Shown here: positions 34,919 to 46,745 of the stretch, piece after piece
Numbering within the stretch: the first letter of the stretch is position 1
How the letters are laid out: every line of letters begins with the position of its first letter
Assembly (NCBI GenBank): GCA_027625915.1
Contig: JANTQA010000060.1
Span: 3,348,001 to 3,412,000, forward strand
Reading direction: 5' to 3'
Origin: Anaeramoeba flamelloides
Lineage: Eukaryota > Metamonada > Anaeramoebidae
DNA: 64,000 nucleotides
Position numbers and translations under genes: made by a program
Notes under the pieces: model-generated
The model's database searches: none
What the model saw: the letters and a program-made list of their open reading frames with translations, nothing else
Told to the model about the DNA's origin: nothing

Positions 34919-36266
34919 ATGTATTACTGAAATATTCCTAGGAAAAAAATGTTTTTCTTGATTCAATATTTAACCTTAATCTTCTCTGAAAAACAATTGT
35001 TTATATTCTAAACTTATCCTCTTTATTTTTTTTTAATTGGTCTTTTTTCAAAAAAATTTCAATTGTCGTCAAAAAAAAAAAAAAAATAATATAAAGTGAT
35101 CACCATGATAATTCTTGACTATTTATGAAGTATTGTTCCGAAATTGCAAAACGAAACGAAAATTTTTTGATCAAAAATAAAACTCTTAGTTTTTGAATGT
35201 ATAATTTCAATTGGTCAAATGATTGCTTTGTTAGGTTTTTGTTTTTCAAAAATATAGCCATTGAAAAAACCTGTTGGATTTTTTGAATTGATCATTTCAC
35301 CATTGTGAAAAAAATTTGGGTCATTAAAAAAAATTGGGTCAGTCAAAAATTTGTTTTCGTTTTTTAAATAATAAATTTTAGCAAAATGGTTTTTGATCAA
35401 AGTAAAATTTTATGAACAAATCTTACATTTAAGAAAAACCAAAGTCACTATCAATAATAATTTTCAAATGCAATATTAAATTGTTACATTTTAACCTTTT
35501 GGAATTACTGTGGAACTCTAAAAAACAAAAATTTATTTTTAATTGTAAACTTTACTAAAAATGTTAATTTTTTTTTATTAGAAAACATTACAAGATCAAG
35601 TTAATTATTGTTTGGGAAGACCAAAAATTAATAAAAGTTTTAAATTAAGGTTTATCTATGAGGATTTTTAAAATTTAAATGGTTTTTGAAATCTTGAAAT
35701 TTCGGTATTTTGAAGTTTTGATTGTAAACATAAGTGGAAAACAACCTCTTTCGAAAAAACATCTTTTTTTGGAAGAATTTATGATTCAATTGGGTTTAAA
35801 AGGATATTTAAGATTAACTGTGATAAATTTACGTTTATTAACAATGATAAATATCTTATTGAATTAATAGATTTTGATATTTCCTATTAAATAGTTCTCT
35901 TATTTTTAGTAAAGTTGGCAATTAAAAATAAATTTTTGTATTTTTGGAGTTCCACAGTAATTCCAAAAGGTTAAAATGCAACAATTTAATTTTGCATTTG
36001 AAAATTATTATTGATAATGACTTTGGTTTTTATTAAATGTAAGATTTGTTCATAAAATTTTACTTTGATCAAAAACCATTTTGCTAATATTTATTATTTA
36101 AAAAACGAAAACAAATTTTTGACTGACCCAATTTTTTTTAATGACCCAAATTTTTTTCACAATGGTAAACAAGAGAAGTTTAGAATATAAACAAGCACTT
36201 TTCGATAATTAACAATAAAGAATCTAGAAAAAACATTTTTTTCAAAAGATTATTTTAGTAATACAT
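34919..36266. promoter_or_regulatory. Shared divergent intergenic region of the kinase and pseudokinase genes
   Basis: Both genes start at opposite edges of this 1.35-kb interval. Close to each start lies the same sequence in mirror orientation: AAGTTTAGAATATAAACAA at 35014-34995 (-) and 36176-36194 (+), about 72-77 nt before each ATG. Then come AAAAAACATTTTTTT and AGTAATACATATGACACA at the start. This implies the two genes were copied with their proximal promoter. Everything between is either unique spacer or the inserted element at 35299-36166. Confidence 0.6.
35299..36166. mobile_element. Family I long-inverted-repeat element (868 bp) inside the shared promoter
   Basis: The ends ACCATTGTGAAAAAAATTTG and its complement are near perfect, and the arms pair for about 250 nt (35299-35545 and 35907-36166). 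The 360-nt centre has a short coding-like stretch at 35582-35671 (LQDQVNYCLGRPKINKSFKL). It follows a pyrimidine-rich tract ending TTAG, and may be a relic of an element-encoded protein. No conserved transposase motif is recognisable. Confidence 0.75.
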
Positions 36267-39200
36267 ATGACACATATAAACAAAAATGAAGACTTTCTTG
36301 TACAAGTAATAAAGAAGGTTAAAGACAAAAAAGAGAATGGAAAGAAAACAGGTGAAAAAACCATTCAAATCAAAACTTTTTCAGAATATAAACAAAAGAA
36401 AATAGATAAATTAATTGAAGACAAGCAAAATTTGCGAAATATTGAGAAAACAGACATTACAGAAAAAATCTTGGTACACAATAATCTTTCAAGTGCAAAA
36501 TTGGATCACCATTCAATACTCATTAAGGAATTTAACCCTCAAAATGAAAATCAATTTGAAGATTTTATCAATGAAATAAGGATTTTAACAAGACTAAGGG
36601 GGCTGATTTTCGTTAATATCATTGGGATATGCACAAATCCTTATTATATTGTAATGGAGTATTGCAATTCCGGATCCTTGAAAGATTATCTGATTGGAAT
36701 AAAAAGCCAAAAGAAGGCATTTGAATGGAAACAGAAAATAAAACTTTCCCTTGATATCGCTTATGGTTTAAAAGCTTTGCACAGGTTAAATATTTTACAT
36801 CTTGACTTAAAATCAGAAAATATTTTGTTGAATATTTTGACTACGAAGACGACACATTCTCAATCTATGACTGATCGTAACCAAGATAATTCAAGATCAA
36901 CAACAATCCTAATTAACAAAGAAAATTCCAAAATAACAGCCAAAATATTTAATTTTGCTAAATCAAAAATTATTACATCTGATACAAAAAGAAATACAAA
37001 AAAACAAAAAATGGGAACCTCTCCATATATTTCACCCAAAAGGTTAAATCCAAAGATCACAGAATATAATGAAAAATGTGATATTTACAGTCTTGGTATT
37101 ATCTTTTATGAATTGAGTACAAATGGAAAAGTTCCTTTTCTTAATTCGAAAAATGAATTTTTTCAAAAGTTTCTGAAAGATAAGGGAATTCAAGAGGACA
37201 CACCAAAAAAATTTAAAGATTTAATCAAATCATGTTTAGCTCCGAATCCCGAAGAAAGGCCAAAAATTGATGATATTGTTGATGAGTTAAAGGGTATAAA
37301 CAAAGTTCAAAAAAATTTAAATAATTTTGATCTTGATAGTTTTGATAAAGATAAAAAAAAAACCAAGAAGAATAAAAAAAAGGAAAAAGGAATTTCTATT
37401 CAAATTAAATGGCGAATTCCAAATAGAAATAAAAATCCTGTTGAAAGAATTGAATTATTAGAGAAAATTGAACAAAATTTTAACACAGACATGAGAGGAA
37501 AAACCATAATTTTATTAATTTCAGGGTTATCAGGAATTGGGAAAACACATTTGTGTATCGAATATATTTATAGACATTATGAAGATTATGATCAAATCTT
37601 TTGGTTTAACAGTGAAAGTGAAACAATACTAATACAGGATTTTCAAGATTTGTCTAATGATCTAAAGCCATACAATCAAAGTGACAACAAAAAAAATTTA
37701 GCAAAAAAAACTGAAGGAGGAATTGAAATATTAAAAAGATTATCTAATTTTTTGAATTTCAATAACCTGAACAAAAAGCTCAAAAGATTGATAGTTTTTG
37801 ATAATGTTGATACCCTACCAAAAGAAATGTATTTTAATCAAATTAATGGAGACATATTACTCACTTCAAAATCTGAGCTTGATATGGAAATGATCCAAAT
37901 TATTCCAATTAAGGTTAATAATTTTTCACTGGATGAAACATTCCAATACTTAGAGAAGCAATTAAAACCAAGAGCTAGAAATATCAATTTTCATGATTCT
38001 AAACAAAATTCATTGATATTTAATGAAAAGGAGAAAGGTTATGCAAAAGAAATCCATAATTTATTAGATGGGTTTCCTTTAGCTTTATTTCAATCAACTG
38101 GGTATATGAATCATGGGAATGTTTCCATGAAGGATTATATTGATAATTTTAATAAATGTCGAGAAATTATTTTTCAAATTGATTTTAATAATAATAACAA
38201 CAATAACAATAACAATAACAATAACAATAACAATAATAATAATAATAACCAAAATGCAATATTCACAACATTAAATTTAAATTTAGATCTCATTAAAAAG
38301 GATCCCAAAATTGAAATTGATGATAAAAAGAAATTAATAAAATTATTAAATTATATTTCATTTTTATATCCAAAAAATATTCATTTTGAATTCTTAATGC
38401 AACTTCTTAAAATTAATGATGAGGATTTACTTCTCAGATTATGTAACCTTTTAAAAAAAATTAATATACTTGATTATCAGATGGGATGTTATTCAATTCA
38501 TAAACTGTTACAATTAGTAATAAGAGATGCACTTAGTTACAATGAACAAAAAAAGATAATTAATAATTTAATTACAATTTTTATTTCTAAATTCAATTTT
38601 GATGCAAACAATATGATAGATTGTAAAAGATATCAAATATATATATACCATATTCTTGAATTGTTAACCAATCCCAATAATAGTGAAATAATAAATTTGA
38701 ATTTAAATAATGTTAAATATTTAAATTTAATAATAGGTATTTATTTCTCAACATATAATATCAATAACGAGTTATCTTTAAAATATTATGATAAATCAAT
38801 GACTATCTTTAAAAATTCACTGATAAATGCTTTAGATAAGAAATTACATATGGTAAACATTTTAAATGCCAAGGGAGCGATTTATTTACGTAGATTAAAT
38901 TTTGATTTATCCTTGGAGTATTTCTCCAAGGCACTAAGTATGCTCGATGAAATTGGTGATTATGAAAAATCAAAACAGTTTAAAAAATTAATAACATATT
39001 ATGTGATTGGAGGTATTTGTTTAAATACAATAAAAACATATACAAATAAAGATAAAGATAAAAATCAAAATCCAATTCAACATTACCACAAATTAGCCAT
39101 GGTTTGTTTTCAAAAAATCATTAAAAATTTACAAAAAAATATAAAAAAAATGAAAAATCCTCTCAAAATAAAAATTTATAGTAATATTGGTGAAATATAT

Positions 39201-42200
39201 CATCAAAAGTTCAACTTTAAGTTATCTTTGGATTACTTGTCAAAGTCTTTAAAAATATGCAATAATATTTTAAAATTTAAAAACAAAAAATTGAAAGAGG
39301 CAATAATTATTTTTTTTATTTGCATCATATCTTTAAATTTTATCAACAAAATAAGAGACAAAGAAGGCAATGTTGATGAAAAAAAACAAGTCAATGGTAA
39401 AAAAAATGTGAATAAGAATAAGAAAATGAATAATATCAACAAAGATAAAAACAATGATATTAACAATAATAAAAAGGATTACTCTGGTGTGAATATTGAA
39501 AACAATAAACCGAATCGAAATATAAATAATAGTCTGATTAACCACAAGAACAATAAAATTAATACTAAATTTGCTTATGGTTGTTTAATAAAATCACTCA
39601 AATTATTTAACAAATATCAAATTTCAAATTCTGAATATAAAGAAAAATCCATTCTTCTAAATAATATAGGGATGACGTATTTAGGACTTGAAAAACATGA
39701 TCAAGCTTTAAAATTTTTGGATGAATCAAAAATATTTTTTAAAAAAAGTTATGGGAAGGATAAATTTAACAAGAAACATCCATTTGTTGCAATAAACTTT
39801 TTACATATGGGAATTATTTCTAACAAACTAGAAAAATATAATCTAGCTTTAAAATATTTGAAGAAATCGCTTAAATTAATGAAAAAGAATTATAAATCAA
39901 AAATTCACAATAAAGAAAAGAATAGACACAACTATTTATACCAAGTTTATCAAACTATTGGTTCAGTTTATATTAATCTATATAATTTTGAGAAATCTAC
40001 AAAATATTTAAATAAGGCTAGAAAAATTAATAAAAAAATCAATCCAAACTATAAAGAAATTAATAATGATTTAATAATCAATCTTCATAATTCTGGAACA
40101 GTTTATCTACAACAATCAAAAGATAAATTAGCCTTAGAATATTTTGAACAATCATTACAATTGGCAAGGGAAAAATATAAAGACAGACAAAATAACCATC
40201 CAATAATTGCTGCTAATCTCAACAAAATCGGTTTAATTCATCTCAACAAAGGCAAAAACCTTAAATTAGCCTTGGGATATTTTAAAGAATCCTATAGAAT
40301 ATTTGAAAATATGGGTCAAACAGAGAAACATAAAGAAATCATTACGATTTTGAATAATATTGGTGAAATTTATATGAAAAAAATCTGAATACGATCTATC
40401 TTTGAGATATTTAAAAAAGTCATATCATCTTGGGAAAAAACTTTTTAAAAAGAAAGACCACTCGGTAATTTTAACAGCTTTGAAAAATATTGGTTTGGTT
40501 TATACACGAAAAAATAATTTTACAAAGGCTTTAAAATATACTAACAAATCATTAAAACTTTTGAACAAAAAAGAATCGGTGCAACTGAATAAAAAGGATC
40601 ACAGATCTAAACGATCAAATGATGAGAGGAATGATGATCAAAATAAAAAACAATTATATAACCTTTTAGAAAGAGCAGAATCTTTGAAGAATCTTGGTTT
40701 TATTTATCATGAAAAAGCAAACTATAAATTAGCTTTGGAAAATTTTGAGCAATCTTTACAACTGTTCCAACAAGTTTACCCAAATGGAAATAACATCCAA
40801 ATTGCTCACGTATTACACTCGATTGGTTTAATACATTTGGATCTTGCCGATTATAAATTGGCCAAATATTATTTACAATTATCATTGGGGAACTTTAAAA
40901 AAATGTTTCCAGATGGAAAAAACAATGAAAATCCTGAAAACCCTGAAATTGCTTTAATTTATTTCAGTCTTGGGAAGATTTCTTATCGACAAGAAAAGTA
41001 TGATGAAGCCTTAAAAATATATCTACAAAGTTTCAAGACTTATCAGTCCATATACCCAGAGGAAAAGGAATATAATCATGATATTGCAATTCTAATGAAT
41101 GATATTGGTAATATTTATTTATTTCAGCGAAAATATTTCCAATCCCGACATTATTACCAAAAAGCATTAGCAATTGCAAACCGGATTTATAAAGATGATC
41201 AAAATAATGGTCTAACTTCAACAATTCATAACAATATTTTAATATTAAATTCATTGATGGGAAATCATGATTATAATAACCAAAACCAAGAAAACTGCAA
41301 TGGTTTGAACAAGAACATTGACAAGAATAAGAATAAGAATAAAAACAGTGACATGGACAAGAATAAGAATAGAGGTTTTATTGTATCAAATAAAATTAAT
41401 AGTCATTTACAAGAGTTATTCAAAATATTAAAAGGTGATCAACTCAGATATAATACACAAGATAATCATCCAAACATAGCAATAGATCAGAATAATATTG
41501 GAATGGAATATCTAGATATGAGGCAATATGATTTAGCTTTAGAACGTTTTAAGATAGCTTTAAAAATACTAAAAAAATTTAAACCAAAAGATCGAGATCC
41601 AGATATTTTCAAGATTCGATATAACATTAGCTATATTTATTTTCAAAAAAAAGAGAATGATTTGTCAATAAAAAACTTTAAAAAAGCTCAAAGGGTGTTA
41701 AACAATCTCAACAATTTGATGGATAAAATATATTTTGAAGCTGAAATTCATAATTATTTAGGACTTAACTATAAATTCAAAGGAAACAATATTGAAAACC
41801 AAAATTTGGCTTTGGAATCTTTTCAAAACTCTTTAATGATATTAGAAAATATCAATAATCATAAAAAAAATTATTTCAAATTAAAAGCGTCTAATTTTGA
41901 ACAAATGGGAAGAATTGTTTTTAATGATAAAAATTATTATTCTGCATTAGATTGTTTCCAAAACTCTTTAAGTTTTTACAAAAAAATTTTTGATTCCGAG
42001 TATAATGCCACTATTGCAAATATATTAGCAAAGATTGGATATACATATTATTTATTACAAAAATATGAACTTTCCATAGAAATTTACCAAAAATATTTTG
42101 ATATATTATCTAAATTGAAGAAGAATGGAGATCAATCATTTGATTTAGACAATTATCTTAATGAGATAGCTGATCTATTTTTGAAAAGTAGCAAATATAA

Positions 42201-42234
42201 TTTATTTTTAAAATATTTTGAAAAATATTTCTAA
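36267..42234 (+). CDS. Pseudokinase fused to a STAND (NB-ARC-like) NTPase, winged-helix region and long TPR array; one frame break
   Basis: Two frames (to 40388, and from about 40384 to 42234) join into 1,988 codons if one A of the 7-A run at 40377-40383 is surplus. The join restores a perfect TPR (NNIGEIYMKKSEYDLSLRYL). Residues 60-345 are kinase-like: Lys87 and HLDLKSEN (Asp180) remain. However, the Gly loop is gone, DFG is NFA (Asn229) and the APE Glu is Lys258, so catalysis is unlikely. The NTPase (about 375-590) has GLSGIGKTH with Lys426, RLIVFDNVD and GFPLAL. A poly-Asn run of more than 20 residues starts near 640. A winged-helix-like segment follows, with YSIHKLLQLVIRDAL (about 740-755) as in NB-ARC-TPR proteins. 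From about 790 to the end there are well over a dozen TPRs with two Asn/Lys-rich loops. Such proteins are intracellular ligand sensors that oligomerise on nucleotide exchange. The partner gene is divergent and shares the 5' flank. Confidence 0.87.
38182..38252 (+). repeat. AAT/AAC trinucleotide repeat coding for poly-Asn
   Basis: Codes for more than 20 consecutive Asn residues between the NTPase domain and the winged-helix-like region. It mixes AAT and AAC codons, so it is not a freshly expanded pure microsatellite. Confidence 0.9.
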
Positions 42235-44324
42235 AATTTAATTTTTATGTTATTTTTTTCTTTTTATTTTTTTTTTAACTTTACTTTTTTTTTATTTTTA
42301 AATTCCTTTTTATTTTATTTTTATTTTGATCAGACAATAAATTCTGCGGTGATAAAAATATTTTTTAAATTAGAAATGTAAGAAGATAGAAAGTGGTTCA
42401 AATAGTAGTGATGTTGTATTTAAATATGCTTCATAATCTAATAGAAAGGGTTATCTTGTTACAGGAGATATCTAACTAGTATTTGGGGGGTAGAGTATGA
42501 TTTCAATAGATAAGGATTTAATTTTTGGAATTATGACGAAGTGATTTTTCGTGATTAAATAAAATATATATCATTTATATTCTTAACTGAAAAAATAATT
42601 GTAAAAACTAAAAAAAATAATTATTTTCCAATGGGGTTATAGAGGATCTATATAACATTTCAATTCATTTAGCAATTAAATATTTGGAATTTTTCTTCTT
42701 TTCTTATCATTTTTTCTAATTTTGTTTTCCAAATTATTTATTAATTATTTTTCATTTACTTGTTTCAGAGAAATAGGAAGTAATTCTTCCCCTATAAATA
42801 AATCAATAAATTTCATTTTTTAGGTTTATTTTTAAGATTCTTGGTAACTTGACTATTTTTAAATAATCTTTGTGAAAATTTTCAGACATGTCGGCAAGAG
42901 TCAATATGAATGTTGTAAAAAATAGAGTTTATACAATTTTAGGGATAAATAAAGAGTTCCATTCATTTATCGAAATTTGGGTAATAATAAATAGAATAAC
43001 TGATTATCTTAATAGTCTAATAATAATTTTAATCAAAAAATCTATTGGTAAACAACAAACTTTCAATTTAAGAATTAAATTTTAATGAAATAATTTTAAG
43101 TCAAGAGAGCTTAAAATTTTTTTCATTAATTAATAAGGGTAGAATCTATGATTTTACACTTAAATTCCTAAAAGAGAATTGAAGTAAAAGGATACTCAGA
43201 GTGTAATTTACACTTCTTCCTCATCAATAAAAAAAAAAAAATAGAAAACAAACTTTCAATATTTGAAAAAATAAAATTTCAAACAAAAGTGATGTTGTTC
43301 ACCAAACTATTTTATATTAGAAATCCCTTTGAGTTCAAAAATCAAAACTGGCGTTTGGTTTTACTAATACAAAAATTTGGATAAATTCATGGAATTCCTT
43401 ATTTATCTCTAAAATTATATAAACTCTATTTTTTACAACATTTACTATTTACAATTGTGTTCGGGAAATATTTTGATTATCGAAAATATAATCTTGGTAA
43501 ATATTAACAATTATAAGAATGAGTTGTTTTTTTTTTTTTTTTTTTGAATTTTATTGAAATAAATCATGGAAATTTTACTTTTCAACTTTTTATTCATCTA
43601 TTGAACCATTTTTCAAGACGTATATGTGGTCTTTAGAAAAGCTAATTATAGTTCTACTTGAATAGTAAGTTTTATTTGGATAATCTTATATTTTCAGAAT
43701 AAAGAGAAAAATAAAAGAAAAGTATTGGGTTGTTTTCAAAAGTTTTAAATTAATTGATTAAAATCATTGATTTTAATTTCTGGTTTTGAGGTGTAGAAAC
43801 TTTAATGGTATTACATATTCTAGAATTTGTTAATTTTTTTTAATAAAAAAAAAGATATTTAAAAAATAAAAGAAAAAGTCTTACTTTAATTTATTTGTTT
43901 TTTTGTTGACTATTTAATCATTTTTCCCCCCCCAATAAAAAAGGAGTTGTTTTTAATTTATGCTTTTTAATATACAACCTGTACTTAAAAAAAAAACAGA
44001 TTAATTTATCCAAACTTTGTGTGCCAAAAATATTTCAATCATTTTTATACAATTTAAGGTGTATTTCAACATTTTTAAATAGGTTATTTTCTGTAAAAAT
44101 TCTAAATTCATCAATAGTCTAGAAATAATATACTGTAAATTTATTTGTTGTTTAAAAAACTTTTTTTTCAAATATATTAAAATTTTTTAAAACAGAAATA
44201 TATATAACAAGTAAAATACAAAACCCTCATAATTCTAAAGCTAGAATAATTTTGCTATATTTTTTTTAAAACTCAAACATTTTATTGTGAAAATCTCAAG
44301 TATATAATTCTAGACAACTACTAA
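42235..44324. other. AT-rich spacer right of the TPR gene
   Basis: No gene is supported. The open frame at 42888-43085 has spacer-like composition. A run of C residues (TTTTTCCCCCCCCAATAAAA) stands out at about 43924. Confidence 0.5.
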
Positions 44325-44535
44325 ATAGAAAGTGGTAGTTACACAAAAAGGTTTAAGATAGTATTGTAGTTGTTGTGATAAGATTTTGGGAAATCCATTA
44401 GTAATTAGGCAAAATTTGGAAAATTTTCTGATCTTATTTTGAATTCAAAAAAGTAAATTAAATTGAAAGTATTTTACAAATAAATTTCACTTTAAAAATG
44501 TTATTTAAAGTTATTTTAGAAGATTTTAACCAAAT
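44325..44535. repeat. Inverted repeat, left member (partner at about 47745-47950)
   Basis: GTTTAAGATAGTATTGTAGT, GGCAAAGTTTGG-type and GTTATTTAAAGTTATTTTA segments occur as reverse complements at 47745-47950. The pair encloses the duplicated unit described below and may be the ends of a larger, 3.6-kb mobile or amplified segment. Confidence 0.6.
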
Positions 44536-44909
44536 TTTTTTACAACCTTGTTAATCTTATAAATCCCAAAAAATCACCGCGCTCAAGGATTTACGACATT
44601 GGAAAATTAATTTGGTTCAAGGATCCGAATTATTTCATCAATAGAATATAAAAAAAAGAGTCCATCAATTTTTCTGTAAAGGTTGGAAATTGAATGAATT
44701 CCCCTTCTTTGTTTTAAAAAAATGTTTAAAATCAAACAGCGTTTTTGGTTTTGGTTTGAAAGAAACCAATATCTGTGTTTATTGTTTTGATTTGGAAACA
44801 ATCTCATTGTTATAATCTGAGTTTGTCCTGGAAGAACGAATAAAATGAGATTGTTCGAAGTGGCATAAGATGATATTGAGGAGTTCGAAGAACAACGATT
44901 AATATCATC

Positions 44910-45849
44910 TTAAGAGATTAGTCTATATTAAATTTTTTTAGGTAAATTTAATCAAGATTTAGAATTTTTTTTTTCAATTGTTTAGATTTGAAATCAACGT
45001 GAAAAACTTCTTAGTATAGTAATGAAATCTTGCTAAATGACATTCATTAAATTTATTTATTGTTTTTATAGAAATAAAAAATTTTTCCGTTTTTTCACTT
45101 TTTTGATAGTTGCTTTTTTTTAACTTTTTGCAAAAATACAAAAAATAAAAAAAAATATGAGCAAGAAAGCAAAACTTTGTTATTTTTGTGGAAGACCTAC
45201 AAAAAATAGTTTGAAAAATAAACCTGAAAATGTTTTTTTTGGATTTGCATGAAAAAACAGTTTGATTCGAAAAAAATATACAATATATGCTTTACTCTTA
45301 ATAAAAGATTTTCTTTCTTTTCTTGTACCATTCTTTTTTTTCATTAATCTACTTTTTCAGTTTACACTCTTTTGTTTTTGTTGAATTTGAAGTTTTTTTA
45401 AGTATTCCCAAATTACCATCCGAAAATTTTTTGTCAGAGTCAAAAATTAAAAGAAAAGAATAAGAACTATTTTTTTAAAAAGTAATTATTGATAAAACAA
45501 ATTGAGTTCTTTATAGAGTCAGGTTGGATGAACAGAAGTGAAAGAGAAAATATTCACCAGTTTTTTATTATTTTTTCGTTTTTAAAAATGAGAATAAATA
45601 TTATTTTTGAGAAAATAATTAAATCCAAAATTAATCAAAAAATTTCTCATCCTTTTTAGATATTTTTTTCAAAATATATTTTTTAAAAGTCACTTTTTTT
45701 GGCAGAATTGTAAAATTTTAAAAAAACAAGAACTTAAAGTTCTAACATTGAAAAAACATGTCTATTTTCAATTTTAAACATATTTCAAGATAAGGATTCC
45801 TTATTTAGTCATTGGTCAAAAAAAAAATTAATAGAGACTAGTCCCTTAA
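44910..45849. mobile_element. TTAA-flanked (piggyBac-like) element, 932 bp plus TTAA at both sides
   Basis: TTAA occurs at 44910-44913 and 45846-45849. The inner ends GAGATTAGTCTATATTAA and (complement of right end) GGGACTAGTCTCTATTAA match. The sister copy of the host repeat lacks this insert and reads through at about 46888, so it serves as an empty site. TTAA duplication is the mark of the piggyBac superfamily. No transposase frame remains. Confidence 0.75.
45157..45252 (+). CDS. Small ORF with a CxxC motif inside the TTAA-flanked element
   Basis: 31 codons, with MSKKAKLCYFCGRPTKNSLK and then NKPENVFFGFA. The CYFCGRP part resembles one half of a small zinc-binding finger. It lies inside the mobile element and could be a relic of its coding region or the first exon of a lost gene. 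No second Cys/His pair is visible in any frame nearby. Confidence 0.25.
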   Translation: MSKKAKLCYFCGRPTKNSLKNKPENVFFGFA

Positions 45850-46745
45850 TACTAAAAAATCACATTATTTTGAGTTTGGATGGAGAACCAAAACCAAGAA
45901 TTATAAAAGGTGATTGTTGAACTAATCAAACAATATTATCAGATATTATTTTTTTCAAACGAAGAAACTAACTCGTCAAATCAAATTCGTCAAAACAAAA
46001 AATTTAACAAATAAAAACAAAACAACTAATGAGGTATTTTTTAATGGTACTTTGAAGAACTTGTTCTTCAAAGGATCTCATTTTCTTCAATATAGTAAAC
46101 AAAAACATTGAAGTTAAATTTTTCATTTTGATCATTGGTGACAAAACTTGGTTTAAATTTTCGAGAGATAAACTAGATCGTCCGCCCTTTCAATGAGATC
46201 TATTTCCTCTTTTATTTTCCATTTGTGAGTCAATTCTCAAATCGATCAAACTTAAAAATCTGCCTGTTTCTATTGGTGTTCTTAACTATGAAGTATTTTG
46301 AACATTCCTCTTAAAATTTCTTAACTTGAAATATTAGAAAAAAATGTTTGTATTTTTTTTTTTTCCAAAAATGATCATTTATTTTAATTTCCCCTTTCCA
46401 AAAACCTCTTATAAATGGTCTTTTCTCTCTTTTTTTCAAAGAAAAAAGAGAACAAATATAATTTTTTTTTTCAAAAATGATATTGCTTTTTTTTTAAAAA
46501 GATAAAAAACAATGTTTGTTAAGTAGACATTATTTTCAATAAAGAAATGGAATTTATTCTTTTTCCAACATTTCCCCAAATTATCAATATTTTTTTTTTT
46601 AGTTTTTATTGAACTAATATTTTGGTTCATTGGAACAAATTGTTTGTTCAATTGTTTTGAAATTGCGACATTGTCGAATCTCAGTGTTATCAATTAAACA
46701 AGGTTGTAAATAAAATTTTCAAAGGAATCTTAAATAACTAAAAAT

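Larger units (their letters stand above)
44769..46715 (+). repeat. Family G unit, copy 1, interrupted by a TTAA-flanked insertion
   Basis: Parts 44769-44909 and 45850-46715 together match the uninterrupted copy at 46746-47740. Shared marks are GAAACAATCTCATTGTTATA, TCCTGGAAGAACGAA, TTGTTCGAAG, ACTTTGAAGAACTT and CAATGAGATCTATTTCCTCT. No conserved open frame spans it; small frames at 44607, 46436 and 47366 are not shared between copies. Confidence 0.75.

Noticed and set aside
36267-37300. The right-hand kinase domain being catalytically active
   Set aside because: The Gly loop is absent, DFG is NFA and the APE Glu is Lys; only the Lys and HLD motifs remain.
40402-42234. A separate TPR gene starting at 40402
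   Set aside because: It has no ATG there (TTG), begins mid-TPR, and continues the preceding protein perfectly once one A is removed from the 7-A run.
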